Position numbers and translations under genes: made by a program. The notes beneath the pieces were generated by a model that saw only the letters and a list, made by a program, of their open reading frames with translations, was not told where the DNA came from and did no database searches. Below are positions 7,694-17,500 of a DNA stretch of 64,000 nt, piece by piece. Source of the stretch: JBMOKU01 sp049324315 (GTDB taxonomy: Bacteria > Bacillota > Clostridia > Peptostreptococcales > Thermotaleaceae); assembly GCA_049324315.1 (NCBI GenBank), contig JBMOKU010000057.1, positions 134,461 through 198,460 of the forward strand, written 5' to 3'. How positions within the stretch are numbered: the stretch's first letter is position 1; each line of letters begins with the position of its first letter.

Positions 7694-9436
7694 ATGGAAC
7701 AAGCAATATTAGACATCTTAAATAATCATAGCTATATATCGAGGATACAAGATATTAGTTACACTAAAGTATATTCTGACAAAAGTTATCAGTATATATA
7801 TAAGTTTACATATAGAATAACGGATATAGATATTCCAATGGTTATGGGAATCCCTATTGATTGGGATAGAAAGCTAATAGATGTTTTTATCGAAAATTAC
7901 CGTGAATTTAAATATATCCCCCATTTAGATAGTAAGGGAAGCATATGTTTGTTTGATTTGGAAGGGGTATTAATCGATAAAAATTTCGTAGGGTTATTAA
8001 ATCAAACCTTACAAAGGGTAGAAAAGGTACTATGGAAAGGACTAAATGGATTAAATAAGGAAGATTTTATTGAGGAATTTGAAGCATATTGGGGGAGATT
8101 ACCGAATACAAAAATTCTAAAGTCAATGATTCATACAAGTAAAGATGTTAAACTGATTAAATATGCTGATAATAAGAAGACAGTAAAAAAGAAAAAGAAC
8201 GATAAGTTTGTTGATTTATTAAGAAAACAGAATCAATATAGCTTAGTTTCTTCAGACTTGGAGAATGATTTCAGCTTATATAAAGACATGAACAACGTAA
8301 AAAATGGAGTTTATATCTTTATAGATACAGAAGATTATATATATCCCCCTGATTGGAGAAAAAAATTAGACATAGGATATATTAATAATCTTTTGAATCA
8401 TAAATCACTAGACAAAGACAAACTTATACGTAACATAAGCAAATGTACATGTGATCTAGTATTAATATTCAATATAAAACAGCCTAATGATTGTACAAAT
8501 ATGTTAGGAGTAATTATAAAACGATATAGCATTGTTACAGCATCCGCAGAATTTAAAATACATTCACAGGAAGATTTAATTCCTTGTTGGGTAATAAGAT
8601 GTGATAAAGAATTTCTTGTTAATAGAGGTGGAGCGCTTACAGATATCTGCAACAAAAGAGTATTAGTTGTTGGTTGTGGTTCTATTGGAGGCTATTTAAT
8701 TAATGAGCTTATAAAAACAGGTATTAATAATATCACTGTTGTAGATGGAGATAGATTAAAAGAAGAAAATATATATAGACATCTACTTGGCATGGAGTAC
8801 GTTAATGAATATAAGGCTAAAGCGATAGTAGATTATATTAATAAAAATATCCCTAATATTAATATCAGCAGCCGAGAAGATAATATTGAGGATGTTATCC
8901 ATGATGGAAGCATATCCCTATCTGAATATGATTTAATAATATCTGCTGTTGGAAATCACAATGTAAACAGGTGGCTCAATGAGTTTATACATGTAAACAG
9001 TATTGAAACATCTGTAGTTTATTTATGGAATGAGGTTTTAGGTATTGGTAATCACGCGGCCATTATCTCGATTGGTTACAAAGGTTGCTATGAGTGCTTC
9101 TTCGGTGAGAGTGACGAAGGAATTTACGATAAAACGTCATATTGTGAAAAAGGACAACTATTTACTAAAAGAGTAAGGGGATGTGGTTCTGCATATCTAC
9201 CATTTAGCTCAACAAATTCAGTTACAACTGTTATCACAGGAATAGAAGTAGTAAGAAACTATTTTGAAGGTAGGATTAATGAAAATCTGTTATTCTCCGT
9301 AAAAGGTGATGACTACTATTTAAAAAAGGAAGGATTTACAACTTCTCATAGATATAATGTACAACTTGAAGTTAAGAAAAAAGTAGAAGGTGACAAATTT
9401 AGAAAAGAAGGTTGTTTAAGTTGTGGGGATAAATAA
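7694..9436 (+). CDS. cap2: CBASS Cap2, E2-E1 fusion conjugating the CD-NTase
   Basis: 580 residues, ubiquitin-like machinery in one chain. The N-terminal E2-like domain carries the candidate catalytic C85 in DSKGSICLFD. The C-terminal ThiF/E1 adenylation domain has the nucleotide loop VVGCGSIGG (about 325-333) and D351 in VVDGDR. C484 or C497 are candidates for the E1 thioester cysteine. Paired cysteines GCYEC (465, 468) and CLSC near the C-terminus could bind zinc. Known Cap2 proteins attach the C-terminus of the CD-NTase to targets and thereby prime it. Here the synthase ends in SASGKGL, a plausible glycine-containing conjugation tail. Confidence 0.9.
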   Translation: MEQAILDILNNHSYISRIQDISYTKVYSDKSYQYIYKFTYRITDIDIPMVMGIPIDWDRKLIDVFIENYREFKYIPHLDSKGSICLFDLEGVLIDKNFVGLLNQTLQRVEKVLWKGLNGLNKEDFIEEFEAYWGRLPNTKILKSMIHTSKDVKLIKYADNKKTVKKKKNDKFVDLLRKQNQYSLVSSDLENDFSLYKDMNNVKNGVYIFIDTEDYIYPPDWRKKLDIGYINNLLNHKSLDKDKLIRNISKCTCDLVLIFNIKQPNDCTNMLGVIIKRYSIVTASAEFKIHSQEDLIPCWVIRCDKEFLVNRGGALTDICNKRVLVVGCGSIGGYLINELIKTGINNITVVDGDRLKEENIYRHLLGMEYVNEYKAKAIVDYINKNIPNINISSREDNIEDVIHDGSISLSEYDLIISAVGNHNVNRWLNEFIHVNSIETSVVYLWNEVLGIGNHAAIISIGYKGCYECFFGESDEGIYDKTSYCEKGQLFTKRVRGCGSAYLPFSSTNSVTTVITGIEVVRNYFEGRINENLLFSVKGDDYYLKKEGFTTSHRYNVQLEVKKKVEGDKFRKEGCLSCGDK

Positions 9437-9437
9437 T

Positions 9438-9905
9438 ATGAGCATTACAATAGAGCTAAAGAATAAAAAGATAAAATTTGATAACAGCGTAGTTATTTTA
9501 ATGAACTCTTATAGGCAGTTATCTCTAAAAGACTACGAAGCAGGTGGAATCTTGATAGGTAGAGAAAATAAAGAAACTGGCAACCTCATAATAGAGTATG
9601 CTACTATACCATATGAAAAAGATAAAAGGACAAGGGCTTTTTTCTATAGGAAAGATAAACAGCATATAGAATTTTACAACAAACTTTATAATGAGAATAA
9701 TGGGATATATGCTTATATAGGTGAATGGCATACCCACCCAGAAGATTATCCAAATTATTCCTATGCAGATATTAAGAATTGGGGAAGCATAGCAAAACGT
9801 AATGAGGATAAAGGCAAGATATATTATCATGTTATAGTTGGGAATAAAGAGATTAGAATATGGGAATATCAATATACTTTAAAAGATGCTAAAAGAATAT
9901 ATTAG
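9438..9905 (+). CDS. cap3: CBASS Cap3, JAB/JAMM deconjugating peptidase
   Basis: 155 residues from ATG 9438, 1 nt after the Cap2 stop. An in-frame GTG at 9423 inside Cap2 is less likely. The full JAMM motif is present: E34, H98-T-H100-P, S108 and D111 (HTHPEDYPNYSYAD). Cap3 is a zinc isopeptidase that reverses Cap2 conjugation of the CD-NTase and restrains signalling. Confidence 0.9.
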   Translation: MSITIELKNKKIKFDNSVVILMNSYRQLSLKDYEAGGILIGRENKETGNLIIEYATIPYEKDKRTRAFFYRKDKQHIEFYNKLYNENNGIYAYIGEWHTHPEDYPNYSYADIKNWGSIAKRNEDKGKIYYHVIVGNKEIRIWEYQYTLKDAKRIY

Positions 9906-9925
9906 GGGGAGAGGGGGCGATTTGA

Positions 9926-11023
9926 TTGAACATGCGGCAAATAGTATTAAATTTTAAAAAAGGCTTAATGAAATGGATAAGAGAAGGAAGTCTTGGATGG
10001 TTGATTTTTATCACGACTGTAATGGGATTTGTAGTAAGTGGAGATTTAATAGGTATTATTTATAAATCAGTTCAATCAGAAAAAGTGAAATCATGGTTAC
10101 TAGAGTATATGGATATTTGTACAATCGTAAAAAATCTAATACCAAATAGTAATATAAGGTTGAGTATATTTGGATTAATTATTTTGGCATGGTTTGCGAT
10201 ATTTTATTTCCGCTGGTGTTATGATGAATCAATGAAGAAGTCCCAAAAAATAATTCATATCTTAGGTCATTCTACATTAGGCAAAACCCAATTTAGGTTA
10301 GATGAAAAATCATCACAAACAGTTGAATTAAATATCGATGAGCTTGATTTAATAGAAGATATGAAAAAAATTGATGGAGACTATGACGAACTGAACTATG
10401 TTATAAACAAACAAGATATCTTTATTGAAAAATTTAAAGAAAAGATCAACAATAATGATAGATACGGATATATGGGTATTTCACATACACCATTGATTTT
10501 AAGAGCAGGTTATCAAATAGGAGACGAAACTAGATTTGCTATGTTTCATAAGAAGAGAAATATGAATTACTACGAAGAACTAGATGATAGCGGTATATAT
10601 GTTCCAATTAATATTGAAAAGAAGGAAATTAAAGATAATTGTGAAGAACTTATAGTAGCAGTATCAACTACATTCCCAATAGAAGATTATCAGTTAAATA
10701 TTCTTCAAACAGAGGATAAAAGCATACTAAAGTTTAAAACTGATGATATGGGCTTTGATGTGATTACAAGTGAGAAGCAAGTCGAAGATTATGTAAGAAA
10801 TATACTTAAAGAGATGAGACAGATTGTAAGAGAGAAAGAAATAACCAAAATCCACATGGTTATATCATCTTCAATTGCGTTTACATTTGCAATGGGGCAA
10901 GCGATAAGTAGTCATTACGATCCAGAGATAATTATTTATCACTTTGATATAAATAAACCAAAACAGTATCCTTGGGGGATTTCTTTATTTGAAGATTATA
11001 AAAAATGTGCAGTTGTGAATTAA
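9926..11023 (+). CDS. CBASS 2TM-SAVED effector (Cap14-like)
   Basis: 365 residues. Two membrane helices lie near the N-terminus (about 24-46 and 75-95). The C-terminal part is a SAVED domain, recognised by IHMVISSSIAFTFAMGQAIS and the closing pattern KPKQYPWGISL. SAVED domains bind CBASS cyclic oligonucleotides; on a membrane-bound protein the likely outcome is membrane disruption and abortive infection. The start is TTG 9926, at 8 nt from GGGGG; ATG 9932 is the alternative but is farther from it. It is the last gene of the CBASS operon. Confidence 0.85.
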   Translation: MNMRQIVLNFKKGLMKWIREGSLGWLIFITTVMGFVVSGDLIGIIYKSVQSEKVKSWLLEYMDICTIVKNLIPNSNIRLSIFGLIILAWFAIFYFRWCYDESMKKSQKIIHILGHSTLGKTQFRLDEKSSQTVELNIDELDLIEDMKKIDGDYDELNYVINKQDIFIEKFKEKINNNDRYGYMGISHTPLILRAGYQIGDETRFAMFHKKRNMNYYEELDDSGIYVPINIEKKEIKDNCEELIVAVSTTFPIEDYQLNILQTEDKSILKFKTDDMGFDVITSEKQVEDYVRNILKEMRQIVREKEITKIHMVISSSIAFTFAMGQAISSHYDPEIIIYHFDINKPKQYPWGISLFEDYKKCAVVN

Positions 11024-11265
11024 TTTAAGTATTTAAAATAGAGTATGTTCCGGGATAGCAGAATAAACAAGGAAAATTGAGCAGTTATATATAAGCAACA
11101 ACAAAAATATAAAATTTCACATTCGTGGGATGATATACATTTTATACAAAAAAGAGTATAGGAATGTTTCTTAATTTGTTGATAGGGAAATTTATTTAAG
11201 AACAAAACAATAATTGAAACCCCTGGTATATTTGCATAAGATTAGTTAATTGGAGAGTGTATAAG

Positions 11266-12303
11266 GTGGATATTAAAAAGATAGAAAATACTCTTGGCCA
11301 ACATTCTAATAAAACCATTACAGAAGAAGATTTAAGAAAGATTTTTAGGCTTGAAAGTTACTCGGATTTTTATCACTTTGCCAAGATGTTGATTGAAAGT
11401 AGGGTACTTGAAGGTAAAGGGAAGCTAAACAGGATGCCAGAGCCTATGTATCATAGGTTTAGAATACTATCTAAGTATAAAACCTATATAAATCATGACT
11501 ATTTAGACCTTTTATATCCAAAATTTGATGTTAGCTTTTACAAGGTTAGAAAAAACATAAATGTTTTAGAAAAACATTATCCATATATAAAGAAATTGAG
11601 TGACTATCTTAATAAATGCTTAGCAAGCAAAGATAATCCTCTCGTTTATGAAATGGCGATCAATGAAAGATCCTTTGAAATTTGGAAAGATGAAAAATTT
11701 TTAGAAAGCGACGAGGGCAAAGCTCTTCTTAAAAACATAAAATTTTCGATGGGAGAACTCAACGTATTTAAATCGAGAGAACCATTCTTTGACTTCTATC
11801 AAGAGATAAGGAACACTGTACAGATATTAATTGTGGAAAATAAAGATACCTGGTATTCATTAAGAAAAACTATGAAATACACAGGTGAGTTGATGTTGTT
11901 TGGAAAGAATTTTAACGTCATCGTATATGGAGAAGGTAAGAAAATATTAAGAAGTCTCGAGTATCTTGAAGAAAGGCCATATAAGGAGTACGTTGAAAGT
12001 ATTTATTACATTGGAGATTTAGATTATGAAGGCATATCGATTTTAAACCTTTTAAAAGACAAATATCCACAGTACAATATTTCTCCTTTCCTAGAAATGT
12101 ATAATTTTATGATTCAGAAATCAAAAGGGATAGATCTTTCTAGAGTTAGCGGAAAAAAACAGACAAAGTACAAAATTGATGACTTTTTACATCATATTGA
12201 AGAAAGGGAATACATTGAAAATATCTTAGCTCAAGGTTGTTATATAGCACAGGAAATTGTTAATTACAGGGATATGCAGTTATTGAACGAAAAGGGTGTG
12301 TAG
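11266..12303 (+). CDS. jetD: Wadjet JetD, Toprim-type nuclease subunit
   Basis: 345 residues. C-terminal Toprim fold with the acidic residue E191 in LIVENKDTW and the DxD motif at 251-253 in YIGDLDYEGI, the catalytic set of JetD (DUF2220-type, topoisomerase VI-like). It cleaves plasmid DNA recognised by the SMC complex of the next three genes. GTG 11266 is 8 nt after GGAGAG; the upstream in-frame GTG 11257 overlaps that ribosome site. It comes first in the operon, whereas type I Wadjet places jetD last. It overlaps the jetA translation signal. Confidence 0.88.
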   Translation: MDIKKIENTLGQHSNKTITEEDLRKIFRLESYSDFYHFAKMLIESRVLEGKGKLNRMPEPMYHRFRILSKYKTYINHDYLDLLYPKFDVSFYKVRKNINVLEKHYPYIKKLSDYLNKCLASKDNPLVYEMAINERSFEIWKDEKFLESDEGKALLKNIKFSMGELNVFKSREPFFDFYQEIRNTVQILIVENKDTWYSLRKTMKYTGELMLFGKNFNVIVYGEGKKILRSLEYLEERPYKEYVESIYYIGDLDYEGISILNLLKDKYPQYNISPFLEMYNFMIQKSKGIDLSRVSGKKQTKYKIDDFLHHIEEREYIENILAQGCYIAQEIVNYRDMQLLNEKGV

Positions 12304-12304
12304 T

Positions 12305-13882
12305 ATGCAACAATTTGAATGTCTTGATAATTTTCCAAAGAGAATGAAATTTATAGCACCAATATATAGTATTGCCGAAAAGCTTGGAAGAAACGCAAGA
12401 TATAATGAGTTTGATATGATGAACATTACGTTCTCTGTCCTTTGCTATTTGCAATATGTTACCCTGACACAGGAAAGTGGCTGTTACTTAGAAGATGTAG
12501 GAGAATTTATCCAAGATATGATAGTTACTTTTTATGAAGTAGATATTACTGATGAACTGGCAACAGAAATAGCAGATTACATTATTCGTGAAATACTACA
12601 AGGAAAAGGAAGTATGCTTACTGCAGATATTCTCAATATCGAAAAGAGGTGCGTAGATACCTACACCTTTATACTTGTAGATAATAATTTAAAGCTATCC
12701 AAAACCGAAAAGAAGAATAGGTATAAATTGACACACGAAGCCATGGAAATACTCTTTAGGACCGATGAAGTAGATAGCGTTATGCTTATGAATTTAAAAA
12801 CACTGATTCTTAAAAAAGCCATCCAAGGGAGCAATTATGATAAGGCTATAAAGGAGATAACAGAATTATTAAATATATGTAAAGTTTTGTATTCCAAAGT
12901 AGAAAGTATGCTAAATCAAATGAAAGTAAGGGTATATGAAATTAGTTTAAAAGAGGTGGAAGAACTTCAAGAAAGTCTTAATCAGCAGTTTGATGAGCAA
13001 TTTGAGAAGTTTAATAACCTACTTTCTATTGTAGACACAAGAAAAAAAGAAATCCATACTCAACTGACCTACAACGAAGAAAAGAAATTGGAAGAAGATA
13101 TAAGAAAACTCGATATGATTAAGGCGAATCTCAATTTAATAATCAATGAATATAGTAAACTCCTCAACATAAAACAAGATATATATACCACATATAAAAA
13201 GGAATTGCTGCTTGCCATAGAGAGTGGTTATAAATCTGGATTGGATTTTAATAGAATAAAATCTGAATTTGAAAACAATACGCTTTCCTCGGAAAAAATC
13301 ATTTCTCTTTTTAAACCCCTATTAAAAATTTATACAAAACGAAGATTTAACTTAGAATCTATCTTTCAACCGCAGAATCTATACTTTGAAATTTTAGTAG
13401 ATGAAGAAAAGATGGACAATACGATCCTTAATAATGATCAACTGACAGAATTAGAAAGTGCTATAGACATTGAGAAGACCAATAGTATCTATGAAAGTGG
13501 ATTATCATTGCTATTGGAAGAAATTCTTAAATCTAAAGGTTTTGAGATAACCTTAAAAGATTTTGTTGAGAGAACCAAGCAAAAAAGTAAAGTAGATTAT
13601 CAAGAAATTTTGCTTGAAAGAGACTTCTATGAAATGTTAATTGTGATATATAGGGGTGAAAATAGCTTGTTAGACATAAAAGAATGCTATGAGTTATCCC
13701 TTAAATATATTGAAAAACCATCATTAAACTTTAATCCTATTCATGTAATTGGGAAGGTAATTAAAGAATCTCATAACTTTAAAGATTTGAAAAGTATTAG
13801 GATAGATAAATATGGCGATACGATTATTAGTATAGAAGATAAATTTAGAATCAGTGATTTAACGATAAAGGTTGGTGTTTAA
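12305..13882 (+). CDS. jetA: Wadjet JetA (MukF/kleisin-like)
   Basis: 525 residues, beginning 1 nt after the jetD stop, with AGGGTG upstream. It has an N-terminal winged-helix-like helical region, a long coiled-coil stretch (about 215-300, rich in Glu/Lys/Leu) and a C-terminal helical domain. Position and size match JetA/MksF, the kleisin that bridges the two heads of the SMC dimer. Sequence alone is weakly conserved, so the call rests on operon context with the clear JetC and JetD. Confidence 0.82.
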   Translation: MQQFECLDNFPKRMKFIAPIYSIAEKLGRNARYNEFDMMNITFSVLCYLQYVTLTQESGCYLEDVGEFIQDMIVTFYEVDITDELATEIADYIIREILQGKGSMLTADILNIEKRCVDTYTFILVDNNLKLSKTEKKNRYKLTHEAMEILFRTDEVDSVMLMNLKTLILKKAIQGSNYDKAIKEITELLNICKVLYSKVESMLNQMKVRVYEISLKEVEELQESLNQQFDEQFEKFNNLLSIVDTRKKEIHTQLTYNEEKKLEEDIRKLDMIKANLNLIINEYSKLLNIKQDIYTTYKKELLLAIESGYKSGLDFNRIKSEFENNTLSSEKIISLFKPLLKIYTKRRFNLESIFQPQNLYFEILVDEEKMDNTILNNDQLTELESAIDIEKTNSIYESGLSLLLEEILKSKGFEITLKDFVERTKQKSKVDYQEILLERDFYEMLIVIYRGENSLLDIKECYELSLKYIEKPSLNFNPIHVIGKVIKESHNFKDLKSIRIDKYGDTIISIEDKFRISDLTIKVGV

Positions 13883-13883
13883 G

Positions 13884-14597
13884 ATGGACAATGCTAGTAG
13901 CTTTCCTTTAGGACTAAAGCTGTATAAAAGACTTCTTGAGGAAGGTATGATAGATTTGGAGACTGATAGTATCTATGCAAAAGACTATTACGAAGAAGGG
14001 GTAAAAGATCTTGTTTATGATATTGCAGAGAATATGGATACTAGCCTTATTGAAGTGAGTAACAAGTTATATCTAGTCCCTCATTTAGGAAATACATTTC
14101 TTATTTACTCTAACCAAGAACTTTTAAAAGATATTGTCTTAGGGAAGTATTTTGACATCCCTCACTTATATTTAGCTTATTATGTTGCAATTACAATATT
14201 TTGTGAGTTTTATTCTGCTGAAAATTATTTTAGGCATACGAAGTCTTTTGTTTTAGTGGGAGATATAGTAAAGACTATTACGGATAGATTGAAAGAACTT
14301 AATGAGAATGAAGATATTGAAAGAATAGAAACAGAGTACCAATTTAATATCAAAGCCCTTTATGAAAGATGGATAAAGCTAGATACTTATAAAGAAGATA
14401 AGGATGATAAGAAACAAAAAAGTCAAGTGAGATTTATTACCAAAGTAGTAGAGTTTTTTAGTAAACAAGATATTTTAGAATTAAGGGAAAATGATACAGA
14501 GGTTAGGCCTACAGAAAGATTACATGCTATTATGAAACACTATTATGCAGAACCGGGTAGGGAAGCTGCAATTCTATCTTTGGTTAGGGGTGTTTAA
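13884..14597 (+). CDS. jetB: Wadjet JetB (MukE-like)
   Basis: 237 residues. ATG 13884 lies one base after the jetA stop, with AAGG/GGTG upstream. The protein is small and mostly helical; the tail reads EVRPTERLHAIMKHYYA, typical of MukE/MksE-like subunits that clamp the kleisin. jetC starts at the next base after its stop, so translation is coupled. The assignment is by context and size. Confidence 0.82.
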   Translation: MDNASSFPLGLKLYKRLLEEGMIDLETDSIYAKDYYEEGVKDLVYDIAENMDTSLIEVSNKLYLVPHLGNTFLIYSNQELLKDIVLGKYFDIPHLYLAYYVAITIFCEFYSAENYFRHTKSFVLVGDIVKTITDRLKELNENEDIERIETEYQFNIKALYERWIKLDTYKEDKDDKKQKSQVRFITKVVEFFSKQDILELRENDTEVRPTERLHAIMKHYYAEPGREAAILSLVRGV

Positions 14598-17500
14598 ATG
14601 CCAACGATAAGTAAATTAAGAATTGTTAATTTCAAGTTTGAGGGTGGAGTTAACACCCTTCGAAATGATGCTTTCAATTTTAAGAATACAACCTCTGTAG
14701 TAAATCTTATAAATGGCGGTGGAAAAACTTCATTAATCCATTTTATTCTCCAGGTAATAAAACCAGAAGTAAGCATTGCGAAAAGAAAGATAAAGAATTA
14801 TTTTAACAAAGATAACACAGCTCATGCCATTATAGAGTGGAATATAGATGATCGAAAACTAGTAACTGGAATTGTGATGAGAAAGTCTACTGTAGCGGTA
14901 AGTGGTGTAGAGTATTTTACTTACATATTTGAATATACAGATAGAGGTTACACCATAGAAACATTACCGATATTAGAAAATGGTAAAGTAATTGAATTTA
15001 ACGATCTGAAGCCAATATTCAAAAATCTACACATACCAATTTATACCGATGACTATAAGTACCGAAAGATGTTAGAGGACTATGGCATTTTTAAAGATGA
15101 ATGGGAGTTTGTTTTTTCGCTTAACCAAGATGAAGGAGATATAGACACTCTTTTTAAGAATTGTAGTACTACCAGAAAAGTTCTTGAGAAGTGGATTATT
15201 CCAAATATAAGTAATGAAGCAAAAGAAGATACTCAGATTTTCATAAGCAATATTGAAAAGAATATAGATAATTTCTACAAGCTTGCAAATGATATAGCAA
15301 ATGTAGAACGGTATAAGACTTTTTTGGTAGATATGAATCAATTAATTGAAAGTGTAAATAAGTGCGAAGAAACTGAAGTATGTTATAACAAAGCATTAAC
15401 TGAAATCTCAGCATTTAAGAAAACAGTAGATGACCTCTATAAAAACATAGATAAAATAGTAGCAGATAAAGATCACGAACTTGAAGAAGTTAATCAAGAA
15501 ATAGCCATCATACATTTTAAGATAAATTCATTTGAATATTCAAAAAAGAAACACAAACTAGACCAAATGAATAATGACTTATCTTCATTGATTGAAATAA
15601 TTAAAGGAATTAGTGAGGCAATTGCTAAGTTAGAATATCAGAGAAAGTTATATGAAGGAGCTTCGCTGTACACCTCTGTTACCTATTATAAAAATCAAAT
15701 AATAAAACTTGAAACAGAGCTTCAAGCCCTTAGATTAAAGAATGAAGAAGTGAGTACGTTACTTAACCAGGTGAAATATTCTATAAAGGTTATGTATCAG
15801 GATCAGCTTAAAAAGGATGAGGATAAACTAACTTATGAAAATGATAGATTTGTAAAGATATGTGAAGAAATTGCAGCCAAGAATGAAGCTAAGAACGAAA
15901 CAAGTAACGAGATAAATGAAATCCAAAAAAGAATAGATGAGCACAGCAGGAAGATTGATGGATTCAATAAATTTCAAAATGAAGTCAGAAATAATATCAT
16001 GACAAAGTATCCCAATCCAGTAATGCTAATAGAAAAGAACCATTTAGAATACTTTAAATCTCTTAGAAACGAGATGCAAGATCAATATACCAATAATAGT
16101 AACGAGATGGATAGGCTTGAAGAAGAAAATGTGCGAATAAACAATGATCTGGAAAATATACATAATAGAATTTTGCAGCTTAAGGAAGAGCAAATCAATA
16201 TAGAAAATGCTATAGGGAGATATAGCGATGACTTGTTAAAAGTGTTGAAACATATCGGTAGATATGGATATGATGAAAAGACTTTATTTGAATCTAGCAT
16301 AGTGGAAAGTCTAAAGCTTCAAAAAAACTCATTACAATTGGACAAACAGCAAATTGATAAGCAGCTAATTAAAACAAGAGAACAGATAAAATCTATTGAA
16401 AGAGGAGCGTTTAACACATCGGAACAACTATTAGATGTTCTTAAAGAAAATGAGATAGAGTATCAACTTGGACTTAACTGGCTAAAGCTACAAGAAAAAA
16501 ATAGTAGAGAAAGATACATGCAACTAAATCCTCTAATACCATATTCTGTGATTATTCCTGAAAAATACATGAAGGTGATAAGGACGATTAATTTTGACTC
16601 CGTGGATAGTTTATGTTCTATAGTTATAAAGGAGAATTTAACAACGGAATCGATCGGAGATATTGAAAAATCCCTTATCAAAGTAAATCATAGTAACTAC
16701 TTTATTTTGCCTTTTTATAACGATGTAATAGTAGACAATGACCAATTCAATAGTTTTAGAGAAAGGCTTAGAGAAAATGCAATACGATTAGAAAAGGATA
16801 GTAATGACTTAGAATCTGAGATAGATGGTAGAAAAAAAGCGATTGATGTCTTGCTAGCTTTCACAGAACAGTACAATAAGGATAGTCTACCGTCCTTAAT
16901 CGAAAAAAGAGATCAGATCATGGATAAAACTGCTAAGGAAGATGCACTTAAAAATGTGCTTATTACCAATGGAGAAGAAAATACAAAATTAGTGAAAAGT
17001 CTTCGTAAAAAGAATGATGAAATTAAAGAAGTCATAAGTGAAATTTCAGATGATATTCAAAAGTTAGAAAATTACTTTGTACTAGAAGTAGAATTTAATA
17101 ATCACTCTGACTTAAAAGGAAGGCTTGGCACTGAAAAAAAAGAAAGAAATAACTATCTAAATCAACTGTCAGAACAATTGTCACAATTACAAGCAGAAAA
17201 AGAAACAAGTTTGGTAAATAGAACAAAGATTGAAAATGAGATAGAAAGAATCGAAGGAGAACTGACACAATATATCAGTATTAAAGAAACGGAAGTTCTA
17301 GCAGATGATATACAAGATTTAAAGGCAAAAGAGAAAGGCTTAGAAAATCAGCTGAATCGTGAAGGCTTAGGAAACATAAAAAACATTGAAGATGATATTG
17401 CTAACTATACTACACAGATGAACCGTGAATTAGATGCAATTAAAGAGTTAGAGGTTCCCTTGGAAGAGATCAGAGCAATAACATATGATGTAAATATTTA

